Positions 15,517 to 26,038 are shown, counted from the first letter of the stretch. The stretch is 38,792 nucleotides of DNA from Streptomyces sp. JJ66 (GCF_019303495.1 NZ_JAEVFI010000020.1:63948-102739), one strand, 5' to 3'. The notes: a model not told the origin generated them from the sequence alone. Program-made: numbers and translations.

Positions 15517-15852
15517 ATGAACACCGAGAAGCGGCTCACTGCCTCCGAGCTCGTGGACGAGATCCGCAGCTCCCTCACCGTGACCAACGGGTGGATCCCC
15601 GCACTCTCGGGCCCGGACGGTCCGGTCGGCGTACTCGAGGACGCTCCCCTCTCCGAGATCGCGCGGCGCTTGGACGAGTTCGCGGACACGCCGACCCTGC
15701 TCCCCGCCGTTACCGAGCAGCTGCGCCGGGCCGGGGAGTCGGCCGCCGCCGCGATCTCCGCGGACTCCACCACGGCGTACGGCCACCTGGGAGCCGCGTA
15801 CGCATACGTGATCCAGGCGCATCGCGCCGCTGGCGACGTCACCACCAGCTGA
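15517..15852 (+). CDS. hypothetical 111-residue helical protein
   Basis: The product is acidic and mainly helical (LTASELVDEIRSSLTV; LSEIARRLDEFADTP), with no membrane segment. The ATG lies after a GGAG about 12 bases upstream. The hairpin at 15449 separates it from the UTRA gene. The family is not recognised. The neighbours are regulators. Confidence 0.6.
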   Translation: MNTEKRLTASELVDEIRSSLTVTNGWIPALSGPDGPVGVLEDAPLSEIARRLDEFADTPTLLPAVTEQLRRAGESAAAAISADSTTAYGHLGAAYAYVIQAHRAAGDVTTS

Positions 15853-15886
15853 TTCCGAACCCCGCAACCATCGCGAAGGAGGAGCC

Positions 15887-16033
15887 GTGAAGCACCCGTT
15901 GCGTTCGTCGCTCGCGGCTGTCGGACGGGACTCAGCATGGACCGTTCCTCTTCCACTGGTACGGGGATCAACTCGTGAACGGCACTCACCGTGCGCCACC
16001 TGGGACGCTTCGCAAAGTGACGATCACCGGTGA
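15887..16033 (+). CDS. 48-residue small ORF coupled to the HTH/TPR remnant
   Basis: A strong GAAGGAGGAG stands before the GTG, and the stop overlaps the GTG of the next frame (GTGA). Both support translation. The peptide is basic and has no recognisable motif. It may be the original 5' part of the regulator that follows, shifted out of frame, or a leader peptide. Confidence 0.4.
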   Translation: MKHPLRSSLAAVGRDSAWTVPLPLVRGSTRERHSPCATWDASQSDDHR

Positions 16034-16690
16034 CGCAGACCGATGCGGTGCGTGCACTGATGGTCCGGCTCCCCGACGACCAGGCCGTGAGCGAGCAGGA
16101 CTTGCTCCGGCAGTGGAAGCGCTGGGATTCGGGGGACGCGCAGCCCCTCAAGTACAAGTCAGCTATCGCTCAGACCTTCGGCACGACGACGGGTGCTTTC
16201 TTCCCTGAGCGGTCTCGCCGCGACGGGCGTGCCGAGACTTTGCAGGCCAGCGGCATGGACACCGTGGACATCATCGCCCGACTGCGGGCCTCCGACGTTG
16301 ACGTGGCCACCCTGGATGCGCTGCGGATCACGGCGGACCGGCTGTGCTGCGAGTACGCGTACATGCCCACCGACCAGCTGCTCGTTGAAGGCAAAGCGTG
16401 GCTGGCCCGGGTCGTCGGACTCCAGCACCAGCGAGTGAACCTGGCGCAGCATCGCGAGATCATCGCGCTGGCCGGGAAGTTGTCGCTCCTGGTTGGCTGT
16501 GTCGAGTACGACTCCGGGCGCCCGCGCGACGCGGAGGCGACTCGGCAGGCCGCGCTGATGCTGGGTGAGGAGGCGGGGGAGGTGAGCGTGCAGGGCTGGG
16601 CGCACGAGATGCGTGCCTGGTTCTCCCTGACCCGGGGCGACTACCGCGGTGTTATCGCGGCTGCGGAGGCTGGCCTCGCTGTGGCTCCGC
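16030..16690 (+). pseudogene. truncated HTH/TPR-type regulator
   Basis: The frame opens with the end of a HTH-like module (LLRQWKRWDSG, then QTFGTTTGAFFP). It continues into the helical-repeat part common to Streptomyces XRE regulators (NLAQHREIIALAGKLSLLVG; ARQAALMLGEEAGE-like; WAHEMRAWFSLTRGDYRGVI). At about residue 220 (EAGLAVAP) the family-like sequence stops abruptly. The remaining frame to 17007 is low-quality and does not resemble protein. The first HTH helices also seem missing. I therefore call it a remnant cut at both ends, probably by past recombination near 16690. Confidence 0.65.
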
Positions 16691-17397
16691 GAATTGCGGA
16701 GTGGCCAGTGAGCGCGTCCTCAACCCGCAGCAGGCCCGCCCCCTACCGGACATCGCCGGCCGGGGTAGCGGTGTCTCGTGACGCGGTACGACCCATCTCT
16801 GCCTCGGGGCTGACGGGGTCTCGGTTCTCACTAGCCGTAACGACACGTTGCCCCCAGGCGCCCCACGCGGCGCGGAGGGGGGGTAGGGTGACGCCCAAGC
16901 TTGATCAGAAAACTGATGTGGCCCCTCCCGGCTTGCCGGACGGGGCCACATGGTGGCCGGGGGACTTTCTTGGCGGTCAGTCCCCGAGGCCAGCGACCAC
17001 CCTTTAGAAGACAGTTAGGTGATCGACGTGATTCAGGGTACCCGTACCCGGCTCCACACATACAGCACCCCGCCGTGGGGTCAGCGATGCCTTGAGCGCT
17101 GGCCCGTCGACGGGGCGTTCGTGTTTTCGAGCGCACCCAACCAGCCCTCTGCCGAGGGGGTTGGGATGACGTAGGTGTAGGGGCGGCCTCTGCCGCCCGG
17201 GGCCTGTGCACTCGCGGTGACAGCACTCACCACGGCTCAGCGCCCCATCTGCTCTCCGGTTCGGCCTGCCACAGCCTCCCGGAGGAGTTGTTCGACCCGG
17301 TGCCACCCGGTTTCGAACAGTTCGATCTTCAGGTTCTTGGACGGAACCACAAAGCACCACGAGGGCCTTTGTCGTGCCCTCCCTTTCGAGAGGAGCC
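16691..17397. other. 700-bp stretch with no convincing gene
   Basis: It begins at the broken end of the HTH/TPR remnant, next to CTCCGC-GAATT-GCGGAG (16685-16701). It contains two hairpins (16916-16951, and GGGCGGC-CTCT-GCCGCCC at 17181-17198). One 48-codon ORF at 17028-17174 starts with GTG after AGGTGATC, but its product has no recognisable feature. GC at third positions is inconsistent in all frames. Confidence 0.5.
16916..16951 (+). terminator. long terminator-like hairpin
   Basis: ATGTGGCCCC pairs perfectly with GGGGCCACAT, and the loop holds an inner CCGG-CTTG-CCGG stem. It lies in gene-free DNA after the regulator remnant. Confidence 0.7.
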
Positions 17398-17883
17398 GTG
17401 CTCATCATGCACGAGAGGGCTGACATCTGTCAGCCCCGGCAGGCCCGTAAGGGCCGTGTCGGGGCCTATCACGTGACGAAGGTCACCTATGCGGGGGCGA
17501 GGTGGGGTCACACCACCACCCTCTCGGGGAGAGAACACACCGTGCACACCGTCCGCCACCGCCAGTGCCTCCGGGCCGCAGTGGACTCCAGCTCGTCCCA
17601 GACCGCCGCGCGCACAGGACTCTGTCCACAGGCAGACTCCGGTCGGCTTGCGCCCATGTACCGCTCTACGCCCGCCTCCGCGTCCAACGGCCAGACGTGT
17701 TCCGAAATTGACCTGGCCGCAGCTGTCACACCGAAGGCGTTCTCGACGCCTGTAGCAGGTGTGAACGAAGCACCCTCCACAGCCTGCCTCCCTGCCCGTA
17801 CGCCCTCGTGCGCTGACCTGCCGGTCAGCCCGCACGCTGCTCCCAGCCCTTCCGCCGCGATGCTGACGGAGGCGCGCCGATGA
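17398..17883 (+). CDS. possible first gene of the replication operon (uncharacterised)
   Basis: The frame gives 161 residues from GTG at 17398, preceded by GAGAGGAG, and its stop overlaps the ATG of the next gene (ATGA). GC at third positions is high. The product is rich in Ala, Ser, Thr, Arg and Cys without a visible domain. A perfect 20-bp palindrome (GGGCTGACA-TC-TGTCAGCCC, 17417-17436) and further small hairpins lie in its first 30 codons, so the region could instead be a structured leader carrying regulatory sites. Confidence 0.4.
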   Translation: MLIMHERADICQPRQARKGRVGAYHVTKVTYAGARWGHTTTLSGREHTVHTVRHRQCLRAAVDSSSSQTAARTGLCPQADSGRLAPMYRSTPASASNGQTCSEIDLAAAVTPKAFSTPVAGVNEAPSTACLPARTPSCADLPVSPHAAPSPSAAMLTEARR

Positions 17884-18533
17884 GCTCTTCGCCCCTTGGC
17901 GACGCCGTCCACGTCGCACCTGAGCCGCCAGACTACGCCGTCTTCCCCCGTCGCCTGGTTTGCACGCGGGGGCTTCAGCCCGAAGACCTTGGTGTTCTCG
18001 CGTTGCTTTTCCTGCAGCCTCACCAAGAGTGCCCGTCCGTCGCAGCGCTTCTATCGGTCATGCGGGACCTCGGCTGGGATATCGACCGTGTGCGCCTACG
18101 TGAGGTGTTCGACCGGTTGCAGCAGGCCGGCCACCTGGAGACCGTTACGGACGACAGTCCGGCCACTGGCCAGAGCGCCCGGCGCCTTGTGCTCCGTCAG
18201 CGGCCCTGGGCCGAGGTTCCCTCCTCCCTGCCCGCCCAGGCTGCCCCAGCCTTGAAGAAGACGAGCTGGGTCTACGCCATCCAGCAGACCCTTTCCGGCC
18301 GCGTGAAGATCGGCCATAGCCAGGACCCTGCAAGGCGCCTGAAGGTCCTCAGCACGAGCTCGCCGGAGCCACTGAGGCTGGTCTGGCAGACAGAAGGCGG
18401 CGTAGCGCTGGAGGAGTATCTGCACACCGTGTTCGCGGACCGTCGCCTCAACGGCGAGTGGTTCGACTTCACCGGACTCGAGGCAGAGCAGGCTGTCGAG
18501 CAGGCCGCTGCTCGCTTCGGGGGTGAGCAGTGA
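17880..18533 (+). CDS. winged helix fused to GIY-YIG (T5orf172-type) domain
   Basis: Residues 1-95 of the 217-residue product look like a winged-helix replication or regulator module (LALLFLQPHQECPSVAALL; VFDRLQQAGHLE). Residues about 128-205 match a T5orf172/GIY-YIG domain, with SWVYAIQ, VKIGHS, the ARRL arginine, the Glu-His of LEEYLHTVF, and GEWFDF. Domain order is the reverse of the protein encoded at 4977-5534. It is joined to the downstream genes by a GTGA overlap, placing it in the replication operon. A DNA-binding or nicking role at the origin is possible. A purely regulatory role is equally open. Confidence 0.8.
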   Translation: MSSSPLGDAVHVAPEPPDYAVFPRRLVCTRGLQPEDLGVLALLFLQPHQECPSVAALLSVMRDLGWDIDRVRLREVFDRLQQAGHLETVTDDSPATGQSARRLVLRQRPWAEVPSSLPAQAAPALKKTSWVYAIQQTLSGRVKIGHSQDPARRLKVLSTSSPEPLRLVWQTEGGVALEEYLHTVFADRRLNGEWFDFTGLEAEQAVEQAAARFGGEQ

Positions 18534-18853
18534 GCACCGAGAAACGCGACGGCATCGTGGACGGCGCAAGCCGGATCGTCCAGAGCCGGGCGCCCGCGTC
18601 CGGCGTGTCGGTTCCCCGGCATCTGGGGGCGGGATCTGACCTGGCCCATTCTCTGGACTACGTCGTGATGTTGCAGGTGATGTTCAACCTCGCGTCCGGT
18701 ATCGAGTGCACGCCTGTGGCGGTGTGGCAGCAGCTCCAGCAGCGAGGCATCCGCTCTGCGAAGGACGCGAAGGAGCTGGTCGGCAGGAACGAGGTCTACG
18801 AGGCGTTCGGCCATCTTACGGACGCCGGTTTGCTGATCGGCGGTGTGCTGTGA
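18530..18853 (+). CDS. small winged-helix-like protein of the replication operon
   Basis: The 107-residue product's core (LQVMFNLASGIECTPVAVW, then VGRNEVYEAFGHLTDAGLL) parallels the start of the next protein (IEVMFMLGEKARQ..., VGRDAVYESFARLREKGYL). The two genes therefore probably arose by duplication of one winged-helix domain. GTG overlaps the upstream stop and its own stop overlaps the next GTG, giving tight coupling. It may be an accessory or regulator of the Rep-like protein. Confidence 0.7.
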   Translation: MSTEKRDGIVDGASRIVQSRAPASGVSVPRHLGAGSDLAHSLDYVVMLQVMFNLASGIECTPVAVWQQLQQRGIRSAKDAKELVGRNEVYEAFGHLTDAGLLIGGVL

Positions 18854-19947
18854 GTACGGCAGTCGTGGAGCACGGACAGATCACGGCGAAGGGCCCGGTG
18901 AGTGGTGTCCACGTGCACCACCACATGGTGTACGGCCCACAGGCGCTGCCTGTGCAGCTGGACCTGAGGGTGGTGATCGAGGTGATGTTCATGCTCGGTG
19001 AGAAGGCTCGCCAGGGGGCGGAGGACGAGCCACTGACGGTTACCCCCGCATCGGTGATGAAGCGCTTGCAGGAGCTGGGCGTGGTCAGCGGCAACGGGAA
19101 GGTCGTGGGCCGGGACGCGGTTTACGAGTCCTTCGCTCGGCTGCGGGAGAAGGGCTATCTGCGACGGATCGAGCCGCGGGAGCGGGGCAAGCGCGTCGGT
19201 CCGGTCAGCTACGAGTTCTACGAGTGGCCGACCTGGAACCCCGACTGGACGCCTGAGCCGTCTACCGAAGACACGCAGGTCAACGCCACTTCCGGCAATA
19301 CCGGATCCGGCAATGCCGGAAGCAGGAAGCAGAAAAGGACAAAAACTCGATCTGCGCAGGTCAACGCCACTTCCGGCAATACCGGATCCGGCATTGCCGG
19401 AAGTGGCACCCTGGAAGAGGTGTTTCCGCAGGTCGGAGCCACTTCCGGCAATGCCGTTCCCCCCCCACACCCCCCGGAGGAGGAGGTAAAACCTCCTCCT
19501 CCCCCTACCCCCTCCAGCACCAAGGGGTCGCTTCCGTCACAGCGGGAGGAGGCGGAGGCGGAGTTTTCCTCCGAGGAGACGACCGCTGCCGCTCGGTTCC
19601 TCCAGGGCATGGAGCGGTGGCAGCCGGGAGCCGCCACCGCACGCAAGTGCGCCCCTCGCCTGCTGCGGGCGATGCGCGAGCAGGGCTGGCCGACGCTGGC
19701 CGACATGGCCGACGCGCAGCGGGCCCTGCTGGAGACCGAGATCCTCAAGAACACCGACCGTGCGAAGTCGTGGACGAGGTGCTTGCCGGGCTGGGTGGAG
19801 GACTTGCGGCTGTACGGCAAGGTCTCGCATGCCGCCGGTGGCAGCGGTGAATCGCACGGCGCTGGCGGGCGTGAGATGTGCCCGGAGCACCCGCGCCGCT
19901 ACCGCAAGGGCTGCCTGGAGTGCGCTATGGCCGTCCCCGATGACTGA
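18850..19947 (+). CDS. Rep-like replication initiator with iterons in its coding sequence
   Basis: In the 365-residue product, residues 1-125 hold a winged-helix DNA-binding domain (VTPASVMKRLQELGV; RDAVYESFARLREKGYL). Residues about 138-205 are a low-complexity linker encoded by iterons and palindromes (TSGNTGSGNAGS repeated), then come Pro- and Glu-rich tracts. A C-terminal helical domain (about 240-330) and a Cys-containing end (MCPEHPRRYRKGCLEC) follow. GTG at 18850 is set by the GTGA overlap with the upstream gene. In linear plasmids such as pSLA2, Rep1 binds repeats inside its own gene and a DnaB-like protein follows. The same layout is seen here, so I infer an initiator analogous to phage lambda O. 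Confidence 0.75.
   Translation: MSTAVVEHGQITAKGPVSGVHVHHHMVYGPQALPVQLDLRVVIEVMFMLGEKARQGAEDEPLTVTPASVMKRLQELGVVSGNGKVVGRDAVYESFARLREKGYLRRIEPRERGKRVGPVSYEFYEWPTWNPDWTPEPSTEDTQVNATSGNTGSGNAGSRKQKRTKTRSAQVNATSGNTGSGIAGSGTLEEVFPQVGATSGNAVPPPHPPEEEVKPPPPPTPSSTKGSLPSQREEAEAEFSSEETTAAARFLQGMERWQPGAATARKCAPRLLRAMREQGWPTLADMADAQRALLETEILKNTDRAKSWTRCLPGWVEDLRLYGKVSHAAGGSGESHGAGGREMCPEHPRRYRKGCLECAMAVPDD
19278..19502. other. candidate replication origin (iterons and palindromes inside the rep-like gene)
   Basis: Two 45-bp direct repeats (19278-19322, 19359-19403) and a shorter third (19431-19460) carry five copies of the palindromic 13-mer CCGGCAATRCCGG. Pairs of these flank GGATCC to make near-perfect 32-bp palindromes. 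A perfect 12-bp-stem repeat GGAGGAGGAGGT-AAA-ACCTCCTCCTCC (19476-19502) follows, in a C-rich tract with the only local A-run. Spacing keeps the reading frame. Iterons within a rep gene followed by a helicase gene is the phage-like origin layout known from Streptomyces linear plasmids. Confidence 0.7.
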
Positions 19948-19957
19948 TCAACGACGT

Positions 19958-19989
19958 GCGGGCCGCTCCCACGCCCGGGAGCGGCCCGC
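19958..19989 (+). terminator. perfect 13-bp-stem terminator between rep-like and helicase genes
   Basis: GCGGGCCGCTCCC pairs perfectly with GGGAGCGGCCCGC across six bases, followed by TAAAT. It begins about 10 bases after the Rep-like stop codon. Confidence 0.8.
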
Positions 19990-20027
19990 TAAATCCCCTG
20001 CACGCTCTACTGGACAGGAGACCACTA

Positions 20028-21374
20028 GTGTCCACCATCCCGCAGCAGCAGACCGCTGACGGCTCGTTCACCCGCACGCCTCCGCAGAACCTCGAGGCCG
20101 AGCAGGCCGTGATCGGCGCGTTGCTCCTGGCGGGCAGTACCGGCGGCCACCGGTACTTCGCCGAAACGCTGGAGACCGGCCTCAGCGCGGAGGACTACTA
20201 CCGGCCCGCACACGCCACCATCCACCACGCCATCTACGCGCTGCACGAGGCCGGTGAGCCCGTCGACGCCCTGACCGTCGCGGATGAGCTGACCCGGCGC
20301 GGGGAACTCACCCGCGTTGGAGGCCCCGGCTACCTCCACCACTGCGTCCAGGCCGCCCCCACCGTCGCGCACGGCCCGGACTACGCCGAGATCGTGCGGG
20401 CCAAGGCCTACCGGCGTGGGGTGATCGAGTCGGCGCAGCGCATCCTGCAGTACGCCTACAGCGAGGAAGGCGAAGAAGAGGAGGTGCGCGCGCTGGTCGA
20501 GCAGCAGCTCACCGAGATCATCGCGGGGACCCCCGGCTTGCATGAGGCGCCGCCTTTCGTCCGCGACCTCTATCTGGAGTTCGTGGAGGAGCTGGAGGCC
20601 GTCCAGGACGGCAAGCGCATGGGCCTGACCTACGGCTTCGCCGACCTGGACACCGCGACCTCGGGAATGCACCCGGGCAACGTGACGGTCATCGCGGCAC
20701 AGTCCGGCGTCGGCAAGTCCACACTGGCACTGAACGCCGCCGTCGCCGCCGCCAAGACCGGCGCCCACGTGCTGTTCTCCTCCCTGGAGATGAGCGCCAC
20801 CGAGCTGATGCAGAAGATCACCGCCGCTGAAGGAAAGATCGCGCTGCACCACCTCACCCACCAGGGTGGCCTCACCTCCCAGGGCTGGGAAACCGTCCAC
20901 CGGCTGGGCCCGGAGCTGTTCAGGACGCTGCCGCTGCGGATCTACCGGCCCGACGGCGCGTCGCTGGCAGACATCGCGTCGGCGGCGCGCGCCTGCGCAC
21001 GCGACGCCGGCCTTCAGCTCCTGGTGGTCGACTACCTGCAGCTCGTCGAAGTCGAGCAGCGCCGCAACATCACCCGCGAACAGGCCGTCGCATCCGTCTC
21101 CCGCGGCCTGAAGAACCTGGCGGTCGAACTCGACAGCCATGTCATCGCCCTGTCCCAGCTCAACGACGACGGCCTGATGCGCGAGTCGCGGGCCATCAAG
21201 AACGACGCGAGCGTCGTGATCAAGGTCAACCGGCCCGACGTGGTTGAGCCCGAATCAGCGCGTGCCGGTGAAGTCGACCTCGTACTCGACAAGAACCGGT
21301 TCGGACCGCTGGCGACCGTGACCGTCGCCAGTCAGCTCCACTACAGCCGCTTCGTCGACATGGCCCGCGTCTGA
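20028..21374 (+). CDS. DnaB-type replicative helicase (plasmid paralogue 1)
   Basis: The 448-residue product, close to the usual DnaB length, would be a hexameric 5'-3' DNA helicase. The DnaB N-terminal domain lies at about 15-125 (NLEAEQAVIGALLLAG; DYYRPAHATIHHAIY; LTRRGELTRVGGPGYLH). The RecA-like core has Walker A AQSGVGKST (Lys about 230), Walker B LLVVDYLQL (Asp about 335), LSQLN and the KNRFGP end motif. GTG at 20028 follows ACAGGAG. The 'RAIKNDASVV' segment replaces the usual SGxIEQDAD consensus, so the protein is somewhat diverged. It follows the Rep-like gene, as rep2 follows rep1 in pSLA2. Confidence 0.93.
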   Translation: MSTIPQQQTADGSFTRTPPQNLEAEQAVIGALLLAGSTGGHRYFAETLETGLSAEDYYRPAHATIHHAIYALHEAGEPVDALTVADELTRRGELTRVGGPGYLHHCVQAAPTVAHGPDYAEIVRAKAYRRGVIESAQRILQYAYSEEGEEEEVRALVEQQLTEIIAGTPGLHEAPPFVRDLYLEFVEELEAVQDGKRMGLTYGFADLDTATSGMHPGNVTVIAAQSGVGKSTLALNAAVAAAKTGAHVLFSSLEMSATELMQKITAAEGKIALHHLTHQGGLTSQGWETVHRLGPELFRTLPLRIYRPDGASLADIASAARACARDAGLQLLVVDYLQLVEVEQRRNITREQAVASVSRGLKNLAVELDSHVIALSQLNDDGLMRESRAIKNDASVVIKVNRPDVVEPESARAGEVDLVLDKNRFGPLATVTVASQLHYSRFVDMARV

Positions 21375-21563
21375 TGAGCGCGTGTGTAGGGTCTCAGATT
21401 TCGCGGCACAATCTCATCTCCGATGGCACATCGGCGGCACTGAGCTGTTCAGGACGGGATGCAACGTTTAGCGCACACCGAGGCGGGGCGCTGCCTATGC
21501 TGACGAGCACTCATCTAACGGTTGGATGCGCCGGACTCGGCGCCTTTCGCCGAAGGGGTCGCC

Positions 21564-22583
21564 ATGCCCATGCGAATCGGTCCCGGTAACGCCTCCCACA
21601 CTCTGGTGCGGAACACCCGTGGCAGATGCCGCTGGTGTGGGAACCCCGTGGAATGGCGCGACTCCTTCGACCAGGGCAGGGTCCCCCTCATGCCCCAGTG
21701 GTTCCCGGCCCGCAAGATTCCCCCACGGTATCGCTGGCATGTCGAGACCGGCATCGCCTTCCTGGGAGCACACCCCAACGACCTGGGACGCTGCCGCGTC
21801 AAGCACTCGACGGTGTGCCCCGCGATCGAACACGAGGATCTGACCGATCCGGTGATGCTGCAGATCGTCTCCGCACTCGGCGTCGCACAGCAGAAGTTCA
21901 TCGCCCGGGGATTCGTCCCCGCCCCTCCCGCAGCCAGCGAGGCAGAGGTACAGGAACCCGACCCGCCCAGCGCCGCCCGCGCCGGCGGCCAGCGGCACAT
22001 CATCGCCTACTGCCGCACCCTGCGCATCGCCCCAGGCCGTATCGAAGACCTGCGCTGTCTTGCCACCGCCAGCACCACCGCAGAGCGCTGCAAGAACTTC
22101 GTCTTCGACGCAGCAGAAGGCGCCTGGACGAAGGTCGAGATCCCCGAAGACAAAAGCCGCGCCGGCCAGACCATTCTCAACATCACCGGCGGCTACATGT
22201 GGGTGTGGGCCCTGGACGCCCTCGACTACCAAAACAGCGCACGATGGATGCGCCAGCGCTGCCCCGACCACGCCACCCACGCGACAGCTCCCGACGCCCG
22301 CGACAACGAACTGGTCACTTTCGACCCCAAGCGCCACGGCGACTTTGTCCTCGCACGCCGCCCCACCGGCTACGACTACCAGCCACTATCCCCCACACCA
22401 GAACCGGACGCACCACTACAGACCCGACAATGCGCAACCGACGGATGCCACAACTCCACGGTCATCAAAAACACCCCGGCTGACTGGCTCTGCTACCTGT
22501 GCACCCGCCGCGCCAGACGACGCCACGACACGCACCGCAAATGGCAGTCCGGCCAGCCCAACAACAAGAACCCACGGCAGTGA
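21564..22583 (+). CDS. DUF6083-like protein with C-terminal Cys cluster
   Basis: In the 339-residue product, the N-terminal region (CRWCGNPVEWRDS; YRWHVETGIAF; CRVKHSTVCP) resembles the Streptomyces DUF6083 family, with Cys and His positions that could bind zinc. A central unmatched domain follows, then a Cys-rich end (RQCATDGCHNS ... WLCYLCTRRARRR) that looks like a small zinc ribbon. ATG at 21564 has GAAGGGG upstream. It sits between the first helicase gene and the helicase-loader-like gene, so it may be a replication or regulatory accessory. Function is unknown. Confidence 0.7.
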   Translation: MPMRIGPGNASHTLVRNTRGRCRWCGNPVEWRDSFDQGRVPLMPQWFPARKIPPRYRWHVETGIAFLGAHPNDLGRCRVKHSTVCPAIEHEDLTDPVMLQIVSALGVAQQKFIARGFVPAPPAASEAEVQEPDPPSAARAGGQRHIIAYCRTLRIAPGRIEDLRCLATASTTAERCKNFVFDAAEGAWTKVEIPEDKSRAGQTILNITGGYMWVWALDALDYQNSARWMRQRCPDHATHATAPDARDNELVTFDPKRHGDFVLARRPTGYDYQPLSPTPEPDAPLQTRQCATDGCHNSTVIKNTPADWLCYLCTRRARRRHDTHRKWQSGQPNNKNPRQ

Positions 22584-22596
22584 AAGGAGCGGGAGG

Positions 22597-24754
<2,158 letters not shown>

Positions 24755-24844
24755 CCACCGTGCCGCTGCTTGTCCGGTGCAAGGGCTCGTGGAATCCTCA
24801 CCCCGCCGGGCCCGAGAGGGCGTACGCACCTGGCGGCTTCGGGC

Positions 24845-24925
24845 TCACACGACTGGGGCCATGGCGTCTCCGGCTGGTGCCGCGAGCAGTAGGTCGGGGC
24901 GTTTGTCGAACCATTCCGCGCAGGC
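24845..24925 (-). pseudogene. remnant of a UvrD-like helicase C-terminus
   Basis: The minus frame ending at 24845 reads AEWFDKRPDLLLAAPAGD. This closely parallels LRWIDKHPDLLAAPTAAA near the end of the intact UvrD-like protein encoded at 29358-31292. The similarity stops at a perfect 18-bp palindrome GCGCAGGCATGCCTGCGC (24918-24935). I infer a leftover tail of a second helicase gene. Confidence 0.5.
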
Positions 24926-24952
24926 ATGCCTGCGCAGCCGACACCCAGCACG

Positions 24953-25235
24953 GTGACCAGTGAGGCGATCGTGTGGTGGGGCATCTGGGAGCACCAGGAG
25001 TGCGGCGCCATCAGTGAGGATGAGTGGGTGGACGACGTGTGGCCCGCCGACTCCGGCCACGGCTGCGGCCAGGGCGGGCCGGTGACCTGGCACGCCGAGT
25101 GGGAGTGGGAGGCCTGCGGCGCGGGTGGCGGCGAACCTGTTCGAGGATGGCACCACCGCCCACGCCAGTCACGACTGCGACACCGACCACGACGACCTCC
25201 TAGACGACGAGGAGACTGGGGGAGCCGCCGCGTGA
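24953..25235 (+). pseudogene. acidic Trp-rich ORF with apparent frameshift
   Basis: The first part (IVWWGIWEHQECGAISEDEW; HAEWEWEACGAG) and the second part in the +1 frame (VAANLFEDGTTAHAS; HDDLLDDEETGGAAA, stop at 25233-25235) are both acidic and protein-like. They join at about 25122 in GCGGCGCGGGTGGCGG. A one-base change would fuse them into a protein of about 94 residues. I cannot tell a real frameshift from a sequencing error. No family is recognised. Confidence 0.45.
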
Positions 25236-25405
25236 GCACAACCTCTTCGTCCGCGCGAAGAACCTGCTCTCCGCTCCCGCAAGGCACCGGCCCACGCCAC
25301 CACCCGTCATCCAGCGATCAACCCCGCGGGCGGGCGGGTGTTTTACGAGCGACCACCTATGAAACAGTCCCCGTCGAGACCGGCCTGGTACCTGGCTGTC
25401 CACAG

Positions 25406-25915
25406 TCAGGGGCGGCTGGGGTGGTCCGGGTAGCCCGTGTCTGCCTGGAGTGCGCTGGGGTCCGTGCCGAGCGCGTCGGCAACCTGCTGGAGGGGCAGGT
25501 TCTGGCGCAGGGCCACGGCGAGCAGTTGGTGGACGCTCAGGTCGGCGATCTGGCGGATTCGCGCCGCGGCACGCAGCCCTTCCAGCGGGCTGGTCTCGGC
25601 GAAAGGCAGGTTGTGCTGGAAGTTGAGCATCCGGTCGACGAGGTCGCGGCCGATGCGTTCGCTGGCGGGCTCCTCGCCCAGGGCGCACAGCGGAAGCATG
25701 TGCTCGCTGCGCCAGAGCCGCTCAGCCTGTGCCTCTCCGTCCAGCAGGGGACAGTCGGCGGAGGCGCGCCAGCCGCAGTTGCAGGCGGCGCGCAACGCCA
25801 CGGAGCCGGCCCGGGAGAAGTCGCCGGGGACGGCCTCGGCCCCGTCGCCAAGGACTGCGATCGCCGTACCGATGTGCTGCGCCAGCCCGGCGGGGGCGTC
25901 CCTCACGGTCCACAT
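25406..25915 (-). CDS. hypothetical protein with C-terminal HTH-like region
   Basis: In the 169-residue product, a Cys pair (CNCGW) and a later Cys lie in the N-terminal half. The C-terminal part (LLAVALRQNLPLQQVADALG) looks like a HTH. GAGG lies ten bases before the ATG. The gene points away from the ketosynthase pair across a 120-bp gap, so it could regulate it. That is inference from arrangement only. Confidence 0.6.
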   Translation of the reverse strand: MWTVRDAPAGLAQHIGTAIAVLGDGAEAVPGDFSRAGSVALRAACNCGWRASADCPLLDGEAQAERLWRSEHMLPLCALGEEPASERIGRDLVDRMLNFQHNLPFAETSPLEGLRAAARIRQIADLSVHQLLAVALRQNLPLQQVADALGTDPSALQADTGYPDHPSRP

Positions 25916-25965
25916 GCTCGTTGTACCTCACTTGATCCTTTGCGGTGAAGGTATGATTTTAGGCC

Positions 25966-25987
25966 GACATCCATCCGGATGTCTTTT
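25966..25987 (+). terminator. short hairpin with T-run
   Basis: GACATCC-ATCC-GGATGTC followed by TTTT is one of the few classical intrinsic-terminator shapes in the window. It lies in the divergent gap before the ketosynthase gene, so it could also be an operator. Confidence 0.5.
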
Positions 25988-26038
25988 CTATGCCTGCTGT
26001 CGCCTTGTGGTCGGCTGGGCCGACCCAGGGAGTGTGCT

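Noticed and set aside
25236..25405. Frame reading HNLFVRAKNLLSAP after the frameshifted acidic ORF
   Set aside because: It looks like a protein start in one frame, but it ends after about 45 codons and the only start codon is in a different frame.
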